Source: an uncultured Desulfuromonadales bacterium (GTDB taxonomy: Bacteria; Desulfobacterota; Desulfuromonadia; Geobacterales; Pseudopelobacteraceae). Taken from it: 64,000 nucleotides of DNA. The notes below the pieces were generated by a model. That model was not told where the DNA came from, searched no databases, and saw only the letters and a program-made list of their open reading frames with translations. Shown in pieces: positions 1-6,308 of the stretch; positions within the stretch are counted from its first letter, which is position 1, and every line of letters starts with the position of its first letter. The translations under genes and the position numbers were made by a program. Location of the stretch: positions 1-64,000 of the forward strand of contig CAIPTY010000083.1 of the NCBI GenBank assembly GCA_903868145.1, given 5' to 3'.

Positions 1-138
1 TAACCCTCCGCACATTGCTGCGCGAAGATGGCTGAACCTCCGGAAAATTTTCAAGTCGTTTAATGGCATGATGTCACTTTCTCTCAGAATTAACGGGCCA
101 TTACGGCTCATCGACTATTCAACGTTGGGACACTACTG

Positions 139-375
139 ATGACGACTATGCACGGAGAGAATGACTGGAAAATCAGAGTCAACGGCGGTGAGGAACATCC
201 TGTTCCTCACGCACACATCATTTTTCGAGACGGCTACAGGGTGTCAGTTGCGCTCGAATCGCTTGAGGTGCTTGCAGGTGCAGTGAGGCCACAGAAACGC
301 ATGACACCGGCTATCGTATGGATTCTGGAACATCGGGAAGAGCTTATAAAAGAATACCGGAGGTTGAACAAATGA
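139..375 (+). CDS. DUF4160 family protein
   Basis: This 78-residue protein carries the histidine-rich HPVPHAHI stretch (residues 21-28) followed by a short beta region and an acidic helix, the layout of the DUF4160 family. DUF4160 proteins are usually encoded directly upstream of a DUF2442 protein, and that is the case here: the stop codon overlaps the next start as ATGA (372-375). The pair resembles a toxin-antitoxin operon, but no biochemical activity can be read from the sequence. The start at 139 has only a weak ribosome binding site; a second ATG lies at 148. Confidence 0.75.
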   Translation: MTTMHGENDWKIRVNGGEEHPVPHAHIIFRDGYRVSVALESLEVLAGAVRPQKRMTPAIVWILEHREELIKEYRRLNK

Positions 376-809
376 ACAAGTCACCTTTGATTACTGATGT
401 AAAGGTTATAGGCAAAATGAGGCTGGGAATATCCTGGAATACGGGTGAGGTGCTTGCAGTGGATCTAACAGAGACAGTCAAGCAGGTGAAAGCTTTTGAG
501 TTACTTGCGAACAGTGCTTTTTTCTCGAAGGTACAGGTTGAAGAGTGGGGACACGGGCTTGACTGGCCTGATGGGCTTGATATAGGAGCGGATAGACTGT
601 ATGACTTGTGCCGGAAACAAGCAGGCTTGTTATCTCCGGATGTTTTTGATGAGTGGATCAAGAAGAATCAGCTTTCTCTGTCAACGGCTGCGGATGCCCT
701 GGGAATGACCAGGAGAATGATTGCACATTACCGAAGTGGGTCAAGACCGATACCAAAGACGATACAACTGGCATGTATAGGTTATGAAGCACTCAAAAAA
801 GCAGCGTGA
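372..809 (+). CDS. DUF2442 protein with C-terminal helix-turn-helix
   Basis: The reading frame opens upstream, but the ATG at 372 overlaps the DUF4160 stop and gives a protein that begins at the usual DUF2442 position. The first 90 or so residues match DUF2442 (a WNTGEV strand, then a GLDWPDGLDIGAD motif). The last 45 residues form an XRE-like helix-turn-helix (STAADALGMTRRMIAHYRSG). In DUF4160/DUF2442 operons the second protein is the likely DNA-binding autorepressor and antitoxin-like partner; that role is inferred. The gene ends 7 bases from the convergent phage-type module, so it may be phage cargo or flanking host DNA. Confidence 0.8.
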   Translation: MNKSPLITDVKVIGKMRLGISWNTGEVLAVDLTETVKQVKAFELLANSAFFSKVQVEEWGHGLDWPDGLDIGADRLYDLCRKQAGLLSPDVFDEWIKKNQLSLSTAADALGMTRRMIAHYRSGSRPIPKTIQLACIGYEALKKAA

Positions 810-815
810 CAATTA

Positions 816-1013
816 TCATCTGAACTTAAATGGGCCGGAAGGCCAAAAGCGGATTGAACGTTCTACCAGTGCTCTCAGAGCGTCAGTAGGTGAACCGGAA
901 GGGAACCAGAGTTTTAACCAATTCCATTGAGTTTTAGTGAGTCCAACCGTGATAAATACAAGGCTGTCTTCTGAGGGAGGACGGCCTTTTCTTTTTACTG
1001 TAGTAGAATTCAT
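816..1013 (-). CDS. Small putative DNA-binding protein downstream of zot
   Basis: This 65-residue protein starts 5 bases after the zot stop. It has a basic KRKGRPP segment (residues 8-14, AT-hook-like) followed by a strand and two helices (VGLTKTQWNWLKLWF, then TDALRALVERSIRF) that resemble a ribbon-helix-helix fold. Small RHH-type proteins often occur in filamentous-phage genomes as regulators, but the assignment here rests on pattern only. There is no convincing Shine-Dalgarno sequence, so expression probably depends on coupling to zot. Confidence 0.55.
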   Translation of the reverse strand: MNSTTVKRKGRPPSEDSLVFITVGLTKTQWNWLKLWFPSGSPTDALRALVERSIRFWPSGPFKFR

Positions 1014-1018
1014 GTGAA

Positions 1019-2191
1019 CTATGGTTTTACTGGTAAGGAAGGAATAATTGAAGATGCTTGTTGTACAGGTTGACCATAAATTGAAGATTTAGCGATTGCA
1101 AAATTTGCAGAACGATTAAATTCCTGGACATGAGGGGAGGGGAGTCGAACAGAAATACCATTAATCTGAATTACAGTTGTTTTTCCGTCTGTGATGAAAC
1201 CAGTTACGTTGTAACGGATATAATCAGATACTACAGGAATAACACCTGGAGCGACTTGTGGAGATTCAGGACGGATATTTGACATTTGAGAGCTTGAAAT
1301 ATTTTTCATCGGCTCGGATCGGGACGGTAAAGCTGATTTTTGCATGCCTTGAGTTTTTACGTTGTCAAATTTATGTTGAACTTTTGACACTCCAAAGAGG
1401 TCTCCAGACGCAAAGGAGCTTTTGTTGAAGAACATGTAGAGTACAAAAACAAGAAGGACAGGAATTGCGTAAAATATAGGATGCTTCAAAATATTTACAT
1501 GTGTCATAAATCCAATTTCTTTTGCGTCTGAGGTTGCATAGGATTTGTAACACGGGAAATATTCAGGATTATAGGTATGGGTGTTGGTTGTGAGTGATTT
1601 ACCGTCGTGACTGTCGCCAGAATAGCCGTAAATGGTGTATTTACTTTTGACGAGAGAGCCAAGGTAATTAACCTTACGGAAAAAATATGACCACTCAGTG
1701 AGCGTGCGGACTTGTTTATCGACTTTGTCAATGTTCTGGGTAATGAGAATCAAGTCGTAACCGTGGTGACGATGTGTGGAGGCCCAATCAGCCAGGTCAC
1801 GATTTTTCTTGTCCTGCCAGTCACGGGCATTAAAATGTTTATGAACTTCATCAATGACAATCAGAGAGCCAGCAGGGCAAATCAATTCATGAACTTCTTC
1901 GTAAACGTCTTCAAAGACGTCTGAGACTTCGTTAAATCGATACCTCAAATCCAAGATTTTTTCTTTTTGCCAAAAACGTACAACCTGATCAGTGTCGAGG
2001 ATACGAAGACGCTGCCGGAATGTAAAATCGTCCATGTCCAGGATGCAACGCAGATACTCTTGACATTCCTGTATTTCCATACCTTCGATGTTAGTACAGA
2101 CGGTACGGCCTGAGCGAAGATTGTCAATAATCTTTTTAACGGCTTCGTAACTTTTCCCGGAACCGGGGGTACCGACAAAAAACGTAATCAT
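1019..2191 (-). CDS. zot: Zot/pI-like filamentous phage assembly ATPase
   Basis: This 390-residue protein begins with a Walker A motif GTPGSGKS (residues 7-14) and has a Walker B IVIDE at 111-115, as in the Zot family (pI of Ff phages). A single hydrophobic helix at about residues 239-255 separates the cytosolic ATPase from a C-terminal tail that would lie in the periplasm. pI/Zot proteins drive virion assembly and extrusion at the inner membrane. The ATG at 2191 overlaps the stop of a 27-codon gene (ATGA), indicating translational coupling. The length is normal for the family and there is no frameshift, so the assembly motor looks intact. Confidence 0.93.
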   Translation of the reverse strand: MITFFVGTPGSGKSYEAVKKIIDNLRSGRTVCTNIEGMEIQECQEYLRCILDMDDFTFRQRLRILDTDQVVRFWQKEKILDLRYRFNEVSDVFEDVYEEVHELICPAGSLIVIDEVHKHFNARDWQDKKNRDLADWASTHRHHGYDLILITQNIDKVDKQVRTLTEWSYFFRKVNYLGSLVKSKYTIYGYSGDSHDGKSLTTNTHTYNPEYFPCYKSYATSDAKEIGFMTHVNILKHPIFYAIPVLLVFVLYMFFNKSSFASGDLFGVSKVQHKFDNVKTQGMQKSALPSRSEPMKNISSSQMSNIRPESPQVAPGVIPVVSDYIRYNVTGFITDGKTTVIQINGISVRLPSPHVQEFNRSANFAIAKSSIYGQPVQQASSIIPSLPVKP

Positions 2192-2271
2192 AGAGTTTGC
2201 TTTGCAACTAAGGTAATGAATTCATAGTCAGAGGTAGAAACTTTGACAGGGATAGGAAAAGTATGAGTCAT
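2188..2271 (-). CDS. 27-residue ORF coupled between pVI-like gene and zot
   Basis: A 28-codon frame fills the gap between the DUF2523 gene and zot. Its ATG (2271-2269) overlaps the upstream TGA (2270-2268), and its own TGA (2190-2188) overlaps the zot ATG (2191-2189). ATGA overlaps on both sides are strong evidence that ribosomes pass through it. The peptide starts MTHTFPIPVKVS and has no membrane helix. It may be a real small protein or a leader that couples zot translation to the coat genes; no homologue is recognised. Confidence 0.55.
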   Translation of the reverse strand: MTHTFPIPVKVSTSDYEFITLVAKQTL

Positions 2272-2591
2272 AATCGAGTAAACTCCGCTGGAATAAGATT
2301 AATAAGCATACGCAGACCAATAGCAGACCCAAGCATGACTAGACCCTGAGGAATAGCTACGGCATTAATAAACCAAATCATCTGAGGTGGTAGACCAGCC
2401 CAGTTAAGAGCATACGTAGAAGCAAAGGTTGAAAAGTCGAGTGCGGTAAAAATGGCTGATATTGAAGTGAGAAGACCGTCAAAAGGCAAGTAAAGAACTT
2501 TATCAAAAGTCCACTTAACACCATCTAAAGACCATTTAAGAATATTAGTGAGAAAGGTAAAGAGCGCTGAGAAAGGAGCTGTCAGATCCAT
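2268..2591 (-). CDS. DUF2523-type minor coat protein (pVI-like)
   Basis: This 107-residue protein is very hydrophobic, with helices near residues 5-20 and 40-60 and a C-terminal helix (about 80-100). It precedes zot, which is the position and character of the DUF2523/pVI family that anchors the adsorption protein at the virion tip. The start chosen is the ATG at 2591, preceded by an AAAGGGGG ribosome binding site inside the previous gene. The open frame extends 32 codons further upstream but would overlap the pIII-like gene heavily. The start overlaps the upstream stop as TGATG. Confidence 0.8.
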   Translation of the reverse strand: MDLTAPFSALFTFLTNILKWSLDGVKWTFDKVLYLPFDGLLTSISAIFTALDFSTFASTYALNWAGLPPQMIWFINAVAIPQGLVMLGSAIGLRMLINLIPAEFTRL

Positions 2592-3889
2592 CAACCAGAA
2601 CCCCCTTTCAATGTGATAATGCGTATTGATGCTATTGAGAAGACAAAAAGTACAAGTGATCGAATAATAGCTATGGCAGATGACCAATTAGCAAGGTCAA
2701 GGGTTGTAGACCCATAACGGCCAAAAGATATACGGAAAACGGAGTCACCACCCAGAGGAACTGAACCTAGAACTCTATTCGGAAGGCTGAACAAGGAACT
2801 GCTTTTCATGCTGTCTGTAAAAATTTTAAAACGAGCTCCAAAATCATTGACAATAGCATCACCGTAAGGAGCGGGCATTACAGGAGATGCTAAAGAGGAA
2901 TTCTGAGTAGATTCATTAGTCTTTTGTGCCTGAGTCAAAGCAGCATTAGCAGCATTGGCATCGGCCTGTTTGTAGGTAGCTTCATTAGCAGGTGTTTTAT
3001 TGGTGGAGTAATTCAACCAGGCAGATCGAGTGGCAGCATCATTAGCATCCTTGGCAATACCAGCTTTATTATATGAATCAACTTGAGACGGAGTAGCAGC
3101 ACCTGGAGGAGTTGTGAAAGGGAGTCCAGTTGTTGCATCGGTAAATGAGGGAACATAGTTAGAGTCCTTATAAGCGGCATCAAGCTCAGATTGTAATGCA
3201 GACGAGACAACACCGCCACTTGAGGAACCAGAAAGACCAACGGGTACCTGTGAAGGAGGGTAAGTTGTTGTTGATGGTGTAACAGTTCCAGTTGAAACCG
3301 AGGCGTTTAATATACAATATGAAGTAGCAACAGTATTGCCACCGCTTGCACCTAGTGTTTGCCATGTAACAGCTACATACTGCCAACCGCTCGCAAGATT
3401 CCCATATTCAAGCGGCAAAGTGGAGCCGGGAAAAATAAAATTCTGATTATATAACGTGTTTGCAGTGATAACCATCTTTGTAGTGCCAACCATTACGACT
3501 TGACCGACGGCATAATTTTTCTTTTTAGAAGTATCGACAGAAATTGCGTTTTTAAGATTTGGATATAGTGCGGGATTATTGGATACAATAGTAGCAAGAT
3601 TAGCGGCGGTCATATTTGAATTGACAACCTTTGTTTGGACAGCAGGTACAGGCAACGTAAGATCGATCCATGTTGCATTAGTAGGACGAGACACAGAACC
3701 GGATGATGCTACAGTTGATGTTCCACCAGAGGTCATGGAGTAATACATACCGGTTGCAATGGCCGCACCATGTATGGCAAAAGATGCAACCCAAGGCGAA
3801 CTCGATATTAAAAGAGGTACGAACGCGACACCAAAGGCAGGAGTGGTGAACATGAGTAACAGCATTATGATGGATGCTGTTTTTTTCAT
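2591..3889 (-). CDS. pIII-like phage adsorption / minor coat protein
   Basis: This 432-residue protein has a signal peptide (MKKTASIIMLLLMFTTPAFG), a long low-complexity exterior rich in Ser, Thr, Ala and Asn, and a C-terminal membrane anchor (SSAIAIIRSLVLFVFSIASI) followed by a short basic tail. Its position before the pVI-like gene and Zot matches pIII, the tip protein that binds the host receptor. The central Ala/Asn/Thr-rich segment (about residues 230-330) could be a linker between domains. No receptor-binding domain is recognised, as expected for these fast-evolving proteins. Confidence 0.78.
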   Translation of the reverse strand: MKKTASIIMLLLMFTTPAFGVAFVPLLISSSPWVASFAIHGAAIATGMYYSMTSGGTSTVASSGSVSRPTNATWIDLTLPVPAVQTKVVNSNMTAANLATIVSNNPALYPNLKNAISVDTSKKKNYAVGQVVMVGTTKMVITANTLYNQNFIFPGSTLPLEYGNLASGWQYVAVTWQTLGASGGNTVATSYCILNASVSTGTVTPSTTTYPPSQVPVGLSGSSSGGVVSSALQSELDAAYKDSNYVPSFTDATTGLPFTTPPGAATPSQVDSYNKAGIAKDANDAATRSAWLNYSTNKTPANEATYKQADANAANAALTQAQKTNESTQNSSLASPVMPAPYGDAIVNDFGARFKIFTDSMKSSSLFSLPNRVLGSVPLGGDSVFRISFGRYGSTTLDLANWSSAIAIIRSLVLFVFSIASIRIITLKGGSG

Positions 3890-3987
3890 ATATGGAAGAA
3901 ATGCCTTACAGCACCAATCAAGGTGAAGAAAACAAAAAGAGCCAAGAGGAAGTAACGAATTGTTATTCTGAAATAATTGGTTCTCAT
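3886..3987 (-). CDS. 33-residue single-helix protein (pVII/pIX-like candidate)
   Basis: This 34-codon frame lies between the 45-residue gene and the pIII-like gene. Its ATG (3987-3985) overlaps the upstream TGA and its own TGA (3888-3886) overlaps the ATG of the pIII-like gene. The peptide begins MRTNYFRITIRYF, has one strongly hydrophobic stretch of about 15 residues (positions 12-26) and ends with a His/Phe tail. Size and topology match the end-cap coat proteins pVII and pIX of Ff phages (about 32-33 residues). The role is inferred from size, helix and place in the operon. Confidence 0.65.
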   Translation of the reverse strand: MRTNYFRITIRYFLLALFVFFTLIGAVRHFFHI

Positions 3988-4121
3988 AGACGACCAGTGA
4001 AGACGAATTGGATTTTACGATACGCTACGAATAACAAGATAATCGGGATGAACGGAAGGACACATCCCCAGAGATCGGAAAGCAGCAGGTTATAATCGAA
4101 GCCAGGCGGAAGTGATATCAT
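3984..4121 (-). CDS. 45-residue single-helix membrane protein (small coat candidate)
   Basis: The ATG (4121) follows the previous stop with no gap (TAA then ATG), and its TGA overlaps the next ATG. The 45-residue product has a short N-terminal loop (MISLPPGFDYN), one membrane helix at about residues 18-34 and a basic C-terminus (AYRKIQFVFTGRL). A small acidic/neutral N-terminus, one helix and a basic C-terminus are the layout of filamentous-phage coat subunits that contact DNA with their C-terminal end. It is a candidate minor or major coat protein, without signal peptide. Confidence 0.65.
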   Translation of the reverse strand: MISLPPGFDYNLLLSDLWGCVLPFIPIILLFVAYRKIQFVFTGRL

Positions 4122-4541
4122 TTAATATCTCGCTTTACATGCCATAACAAAAGCTAAGGCAACGAAGGCGCCAAGAAGGAAACTAATGGATTGAGTTATG
4201 ACGAGTGGTTGCATGTTAGCTACCTTTACGTCGAGGTGATGTACCTGAGTTGATAGGTTGCTGAAGGTTGTTGGCTTTGCATAAAGCTTCTGAAGCTTGG
4301 TGCTGATGTTGTTAAACTTAGGAATCTGATTCGTTACGGATGTATTTACCCCAAGGACATTGTTGTTAAGCGTTGTTATTGATGGTACGAGCTGAGTAAG
4401 GTCATAACCAATACCAAGAACATTAGTCTGCAGAGAGTTAAATGCAGCGATTTGAGATGATGTTGTTGTGGTGGCTGCTGCATAGGCGGTGAAGGAAGCC
4501 GGAGCAGTATAGCCAGCAGGAGCTGATACAGGATACGCCAT
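4122..4541 (-). CDS. Phage-module protein with C-terminal membrane anchor
   Basis: The ATG at 4541 shares its A with the preceding stop (TAATG), and the frame runs 139 residues. The N-terminal 30 residues are rich in Ala, Thr and Pro; the middle (about 35-110) has regularly spaced Leu, Val and Ile as in a coiled or amphipathic helix; the end is a membrane helix (SISFLLGAFVALAFVMACKARY). It sits where a coat or tip protein would be. The open frame extends 52 codons upstream, but that part is read in another frame by the two tiny genes. No family is recognised. Confidence 0.65.
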   Translation of the reverse strand: MAYPVSAPAGYTAPASFTAYAAATTTTSSQIAAFNSLQTNVLGIGYDLTQLVPSITTLNNNVLGVNTSVTNQIPKFNNISTKLQKLYAKPTTFSNLSTQVHHLDVKVANMQPLVITQSISFLLGAFVALAFVMACKARY

Positions 4542-4648
4542 TACCGAACCCGGCCAAGTGCGGTGAAAAGAACAGAGACGACCATTCCAGCAAACCACCC
4601 AACCATGACAAGGCCGGCGCCATATGCAAGTTTGATTGTATCGATCAA
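4541..4648 (-). CDS. 35-residue hydrophobic coat-protein candidate, TTG start
   Basis: From TTG (4648-4646), preceded by an AGG-type ribosome binding site nine bases upstream, a 35-residue frame encodes a short polar start (MIDTIKLAYG), a glycine/valine-rich membrane helix (residues 11-30) and a basic end (GRVR). The stop overlaps the next ATG as TAATG, and the TTG overlaps the preceding stop as TTGA. Size, single helix and basic C-terminus fit a filamentous-phage coat subunit (pVII/pIX-like, or a leaderless major coat protein). No alternative ATG would give the same helix at full length. Confidence 0.6.
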   Translation of the reverse strand: MIDTIKLAYGAGLVMVGWFAGMVVSVLFTALGRVR

Positions 4649-4740
4649 GAACAGAAACCTCGAGAATCAAGTGTAAAAAAGTCATAATCGTTTTCAAGCA
4701 TCCACATCAAAGAGACGTTAAAACCACGCTGAGAAAACAT
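4645..4740 (-). CDS. 31-residue ORF at head of the small coat genes
   Basis: A 32-codon frame starts at ATG 4740, 17 bases after the stop of the zinc-ribbon gene, and ends in a TGA that overlaps the TTG start of the next gene. The peptide (MFSQRGFNVSLMW...) is aromatic and acidic with no clear membrane helix. There is no good Shine-Dalgarno sequence at 4740; an internal ATG at 4701 is an alternative. The overlap is the main support. Confidence 0.4.
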   Translation of the reverse strand: MFSQRGFNVSLMWMLENDYDFFTLDSRGFCS

Positions 4741-4757
4741 CTGCGAATAAAAGCGAA

Positions 4758-5111
4758 TCAAAACGGCACCTCAAGAAAATCGAGTTGTGTTGATGGTTTA
4801 ACTTTTCTAACATAAACAGAACCGTCAGAACGCAGTCTGGAAACAGTTACCAATCCATCGCCTGGAAGCGGTCGAGCAAGCAAGTCCCAGTGGATGTTGC
4901 AGATTGAGCAGATAAGATAACCGTCTGATGTAGGGTTAAGCGGAAGTTTTTCCTGATAACATTCAGGACAAAGGATGACGCGAAGGTCAAGAAAACGGGC
5001 GATGTCTTGTCTGCGAAGATGACGAACATTTTTACGAATGAATTGACCAAAAAAATCGTCAATTGAATGGTTCTTATTTTGGTCATTATGAGGAGCCAGG
5101 TTGGAAGTCAT
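4758..5111 (-). CDS. Zinc-ribbon protein of the phage module
   Basis: A 117-residue protein from ATG 5111 (GGAAG ribosome binding site; the frame can start five codons earlier at 5126). It has two CxxC knuckles, CPEC and CSIC, about 20 residues apart in the middle, the pattern of a zinc ribbon, followed by a basic C-terminal half (VSRLRSDGSVYVRKVKPS). It stands first among the structural genes, where filamentous phages usually place the single-stranded DNA-binding protein; a nucleic-acid-binding role is plausible but unproven. Confidence 0.6.
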   Translation of the reverse strand: MTSNLAPHNDQNKNHSIDDFFGQFIRKNVRHLRRQDIARFLDLRVILCPECYQEKLPLNPTSDGYLICSICNIHWDLLARPLPGDGLVTVSRLRSDGSVYVRKVKPSTQLDFLEVPF

Positions 5112-5335
5112 TTTGTTAACTTCCAATCGGACTGAATTAGTCGGTTACTGACAAAAATGGCAGTTAGTACGGGTGATACTATAACCCGTACTGGAGAAAA
5201 AGTGTGTCGATTTTGCAACACCGGAAAAAGGCGTTTTGCCAGGCTGAAACCATAGCCGGTTTCTCCGGCTAAAGGTTTCAGCCTGGTCGAAAAAAGAGGA
5301 GAAAAAATGGAGGGGAGCGAATGAGTGTTTTTCAT
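5108..5335 (-). CDS. Possible 75-residue ORF spanning the hairpin region
   Basis: The frame starts with an ATG overlapping the upstream stop (ATGA, 5335-5332) and ends with a TGA overlapping the ATG of the zinc-ribbon gene (5111-5108), so the junctions look like those of the neighbouring genes. The product (MKNTHSLPSIFSPLF...) is basic with no recognised domain. The same DNA forms two strong hairpins, so it may instead be a non-coding packaging or origin segment. Confidence 0.3.
   Translation of the reverse strand: MKNTHSLPSIFSPLFSTRLKPLAGETGYGFSLAKRLFPVLQNRHTFSPVRVIVSPVLTAIFVSNRLIQSDWKLTK
5166..5192. repeat. Perfect 9-bp inverted repeat in phage module
   Basis: AGTACGGGT (5166-5174) and ACCCGTACT (5184-5192) pair perfectly around a 9-base loop. 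It lies 47 bases from the larger hairpin at 5239-5286 and just upstream of the zinc-ribbon gene. In a single-stranded DNA phage such a hairpin can be a replication origin or packaging signal; it could also be an operator. Confidence 0.6.
5239..5286. repeat. Long hairpin (13 + 7 bp) in phage module
   Basis: CCAGGCTGAAACC (5239-5251) pairs perfectly with GGTTTCAGCCTGG (5274-5286). Nested inside, TAGCCGG (5253-5259) pairs with CCGGCTA (5265-5271) around a five-base loop. There is no run of T after the stem on the minus strand, so it is not a typical terminator for these genes. A long, nearly uninterrupted hairpin is the form of a filamentous-phage packaging signal or single-strand origin. Confidence 0.75.
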
Positions 5336-5550
5336 GACTCAACTCGCTCGATGTTGATGTTGTGGAGAGCTACGCAGCCATGAATGGAAATGGCTTCTTC
5401 AAGACTTTTGTTTACGTGATGGAGAGCACCAATAAGGATATCAACGGCATTGTGGTTTTCATAAGGAAATGTGGTAGTTATCTCAAACCATTCAGGAGTA
5501 GGAGAATCATCACAGATAACAATTTGACCAGTTATATTATACTTTTCCAC
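5332..5550 (-). CDS. Hypothetical protein, first gene of phage module
   Basis: A 72-residue acidic protein from a GTG start at 5550 (MEKYNITGQIVICDD...). It contains a predicted beta-strand segment (residues 3-13) and a helix (about 34-53) and has no signal peptide or membrane helix. It lies 31 bases inside the dif site and overlaps the next frame by ATGA. The place suits an early phage protein such as a DNA-binding or replication accessory factor, but no family is recognised and the ribosome binding site is weak. Confidence 0.5.
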   Translation of the reverse strand: MEKYNITGQIVICDDSPTPEWFEITTTFPYENHNAVDILIGALHHVNKSLEEAISIHGCVALHNINIERVES

Positions 5551-5581
5551 AAGTTACACTCGTTTCCGTTGGACAGGGCCA

Positions 5582-5609
5582 ACTTAACATAATATAGCTT
5601 ATGGGCGCT
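5582..5609 (+). other. dif: dif-type XerC/XerD recombination site
   Basis: The 28 bases divide as ACTTAACATAA (XerD arm), TATAGC (centre) and TTATGGGCGCT (XerC arm). Against the reverse complement of Escherichia coli dif, the XerD arm matches 10 of 11 bases and the XerC arm 8 of 11, with the inner palindromic TAA/TTA bases conserved. This is either the chromosomal dif or an attachment site made by a dif-integrated element. Filamentous phages typically integrate here, and a phage module ends 32 bases to the left. Confidence 0.85.
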
Positions 5610-6056
5610 TTTTCTGGAAGATAGTGCAGCTATTCGGGGTGCATTTACTCCTTCAGCTGTCCAGTTTGCCCCTTCGTGCAAAGCACCAACAACCGACTTG
5701 CCAGCAACGGGAATTGACCGCTTCACCAGATCACGGGCTTGGCTGCCACTGTATCGGGCTTCCGGAACTCCCCACAATCAACAACCGCCTCTGACTTTCG
5801 GCTCAGAGTTTTTACAAACGGCAGCATCGTTTGTCAAAACTCATGCCTTGAGCCGCTTCCTCCAGCACATGCCAAAGTGCGTGCTAGTAATACCGCACTT
5901 TACTGCCAAAAGTGGCAGACTTTTCAGCCTCTTTTTTCCCTGTAGACTCTTCTGCTGCAAGGCCTCAAGGCACTTTCCATGGCTTGTCGGACATTGTCCG
6001 ACGTGCAGGGTCTTTTTTTCTGCTTTTCCAAAAATTCACGATCGGAGTGTAACTAT
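5610..6056. other. Non-coding region with four inverted repeats
   Basis: No supported gene lies here; the open frames on both strands lack sensible starts or homology. Inverted repeats are: GCCTTGAG (5845-5852) with CTCAAGGC (5964-5971); AAAGTGCG (5874-5881) with CGCACTTT (5894-5901); CTGCCA (5903-5908) with TGGCAG (5913-5918); and GTCGGAC (5986-5992) with GTCCGAC (5996-6002), which is followed by a T-rich run. The cluster precedes the three-gene cassette and may hold an origin, a packaging signal or the promoter region. Confidence 0.6.
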
Positions 6057-6308
6057 ATGAAAGAACACTGGAATTGTACCGATTTGACAGCAATCGAGGC
6101 AATATTACTTTTGGCTAATCTGAGACGCCTCAGACTTAAACCGTTTTTAACAGAGAAGGCTTTTTCCCATTTTCGTGATCGCATGATTCGGAAATTTGAG
6201 GTTGATATCTCGGGGCCACCTTCGATCATGGCCTATGACCTGCTTGTGTGCCGTGGCGGTGATCTGGAACTCTGGCCAAGCCCGAGTGAAATCGAGCGTG
6301 CCGCATGA
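6057..6308 (+). CDS. Hypothetical protein, first gene of dif-flanked cassette
   Basis: An 83-residue protein from ATG 6057, chosen because GGAG at 6044-6047 lies nine bases upstream; the open frame extends 26 codons further into the hairpin region. The sequence is basic and helical in the middle (LRRLRLKPFLTEKAFSHFRDRMIRKFEV) and ends acidic. It has no signal peptide and no known domain. The stop overlaps the next start (ATGA). Possibly a small DNA-binding or regulatory protein. Confidence 0.6.
   Translation: MKEHWNCTDLTAIEAILLLANLRRLRLKPFLTEKAFSHFRDRMIRKFEVDISGPPSIMAYDLLVCRGGDLELWPSPSEIERAA

Larger units (their letters stand above)
816..5550 (-). mobile_element. Inovirus (filamentous phage) morphogenesis module
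   Basis: All genes run on the minus strand and, in order of transcription (5550 down to 816), encode small accessory proteins, several tiny single-helix membrane proteins, a large secreted pIII-like protein, a DUF2523 (pVI-like) protein and Zot/pI. That order is the classic filamentous-phage structural and assembly block. Nearly every junction overlaps by 1-4 bases. No rolling-circle initiator (pII/RstA-like) or secretin is in the block, so the prophage either continues past the left window edge or is defective. The boundaries given are the outermost genes, not proven ends. A dif site lies immediately to the right at 5582. Confidence 0.8.

Noticed and set aside
776..792. dif-like word TATAGG/TTATGAAGCAC as the left phage end
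   Set aside because: It lacks the XerD arm and lies within coding codons of the DUF2442 gene; the match is too short to call an attachment site.
5532..5777. 81-codon frame crossing the dif site
   Set aside because: It reads through the recombination site, has no ribosome binding site and no domain.
5698..6060. 120-codon plus-strand frame in the hairpin region
   Set aside because: Cys/Phe-rich composition, no start signal, and it crosses four inverted repeats.
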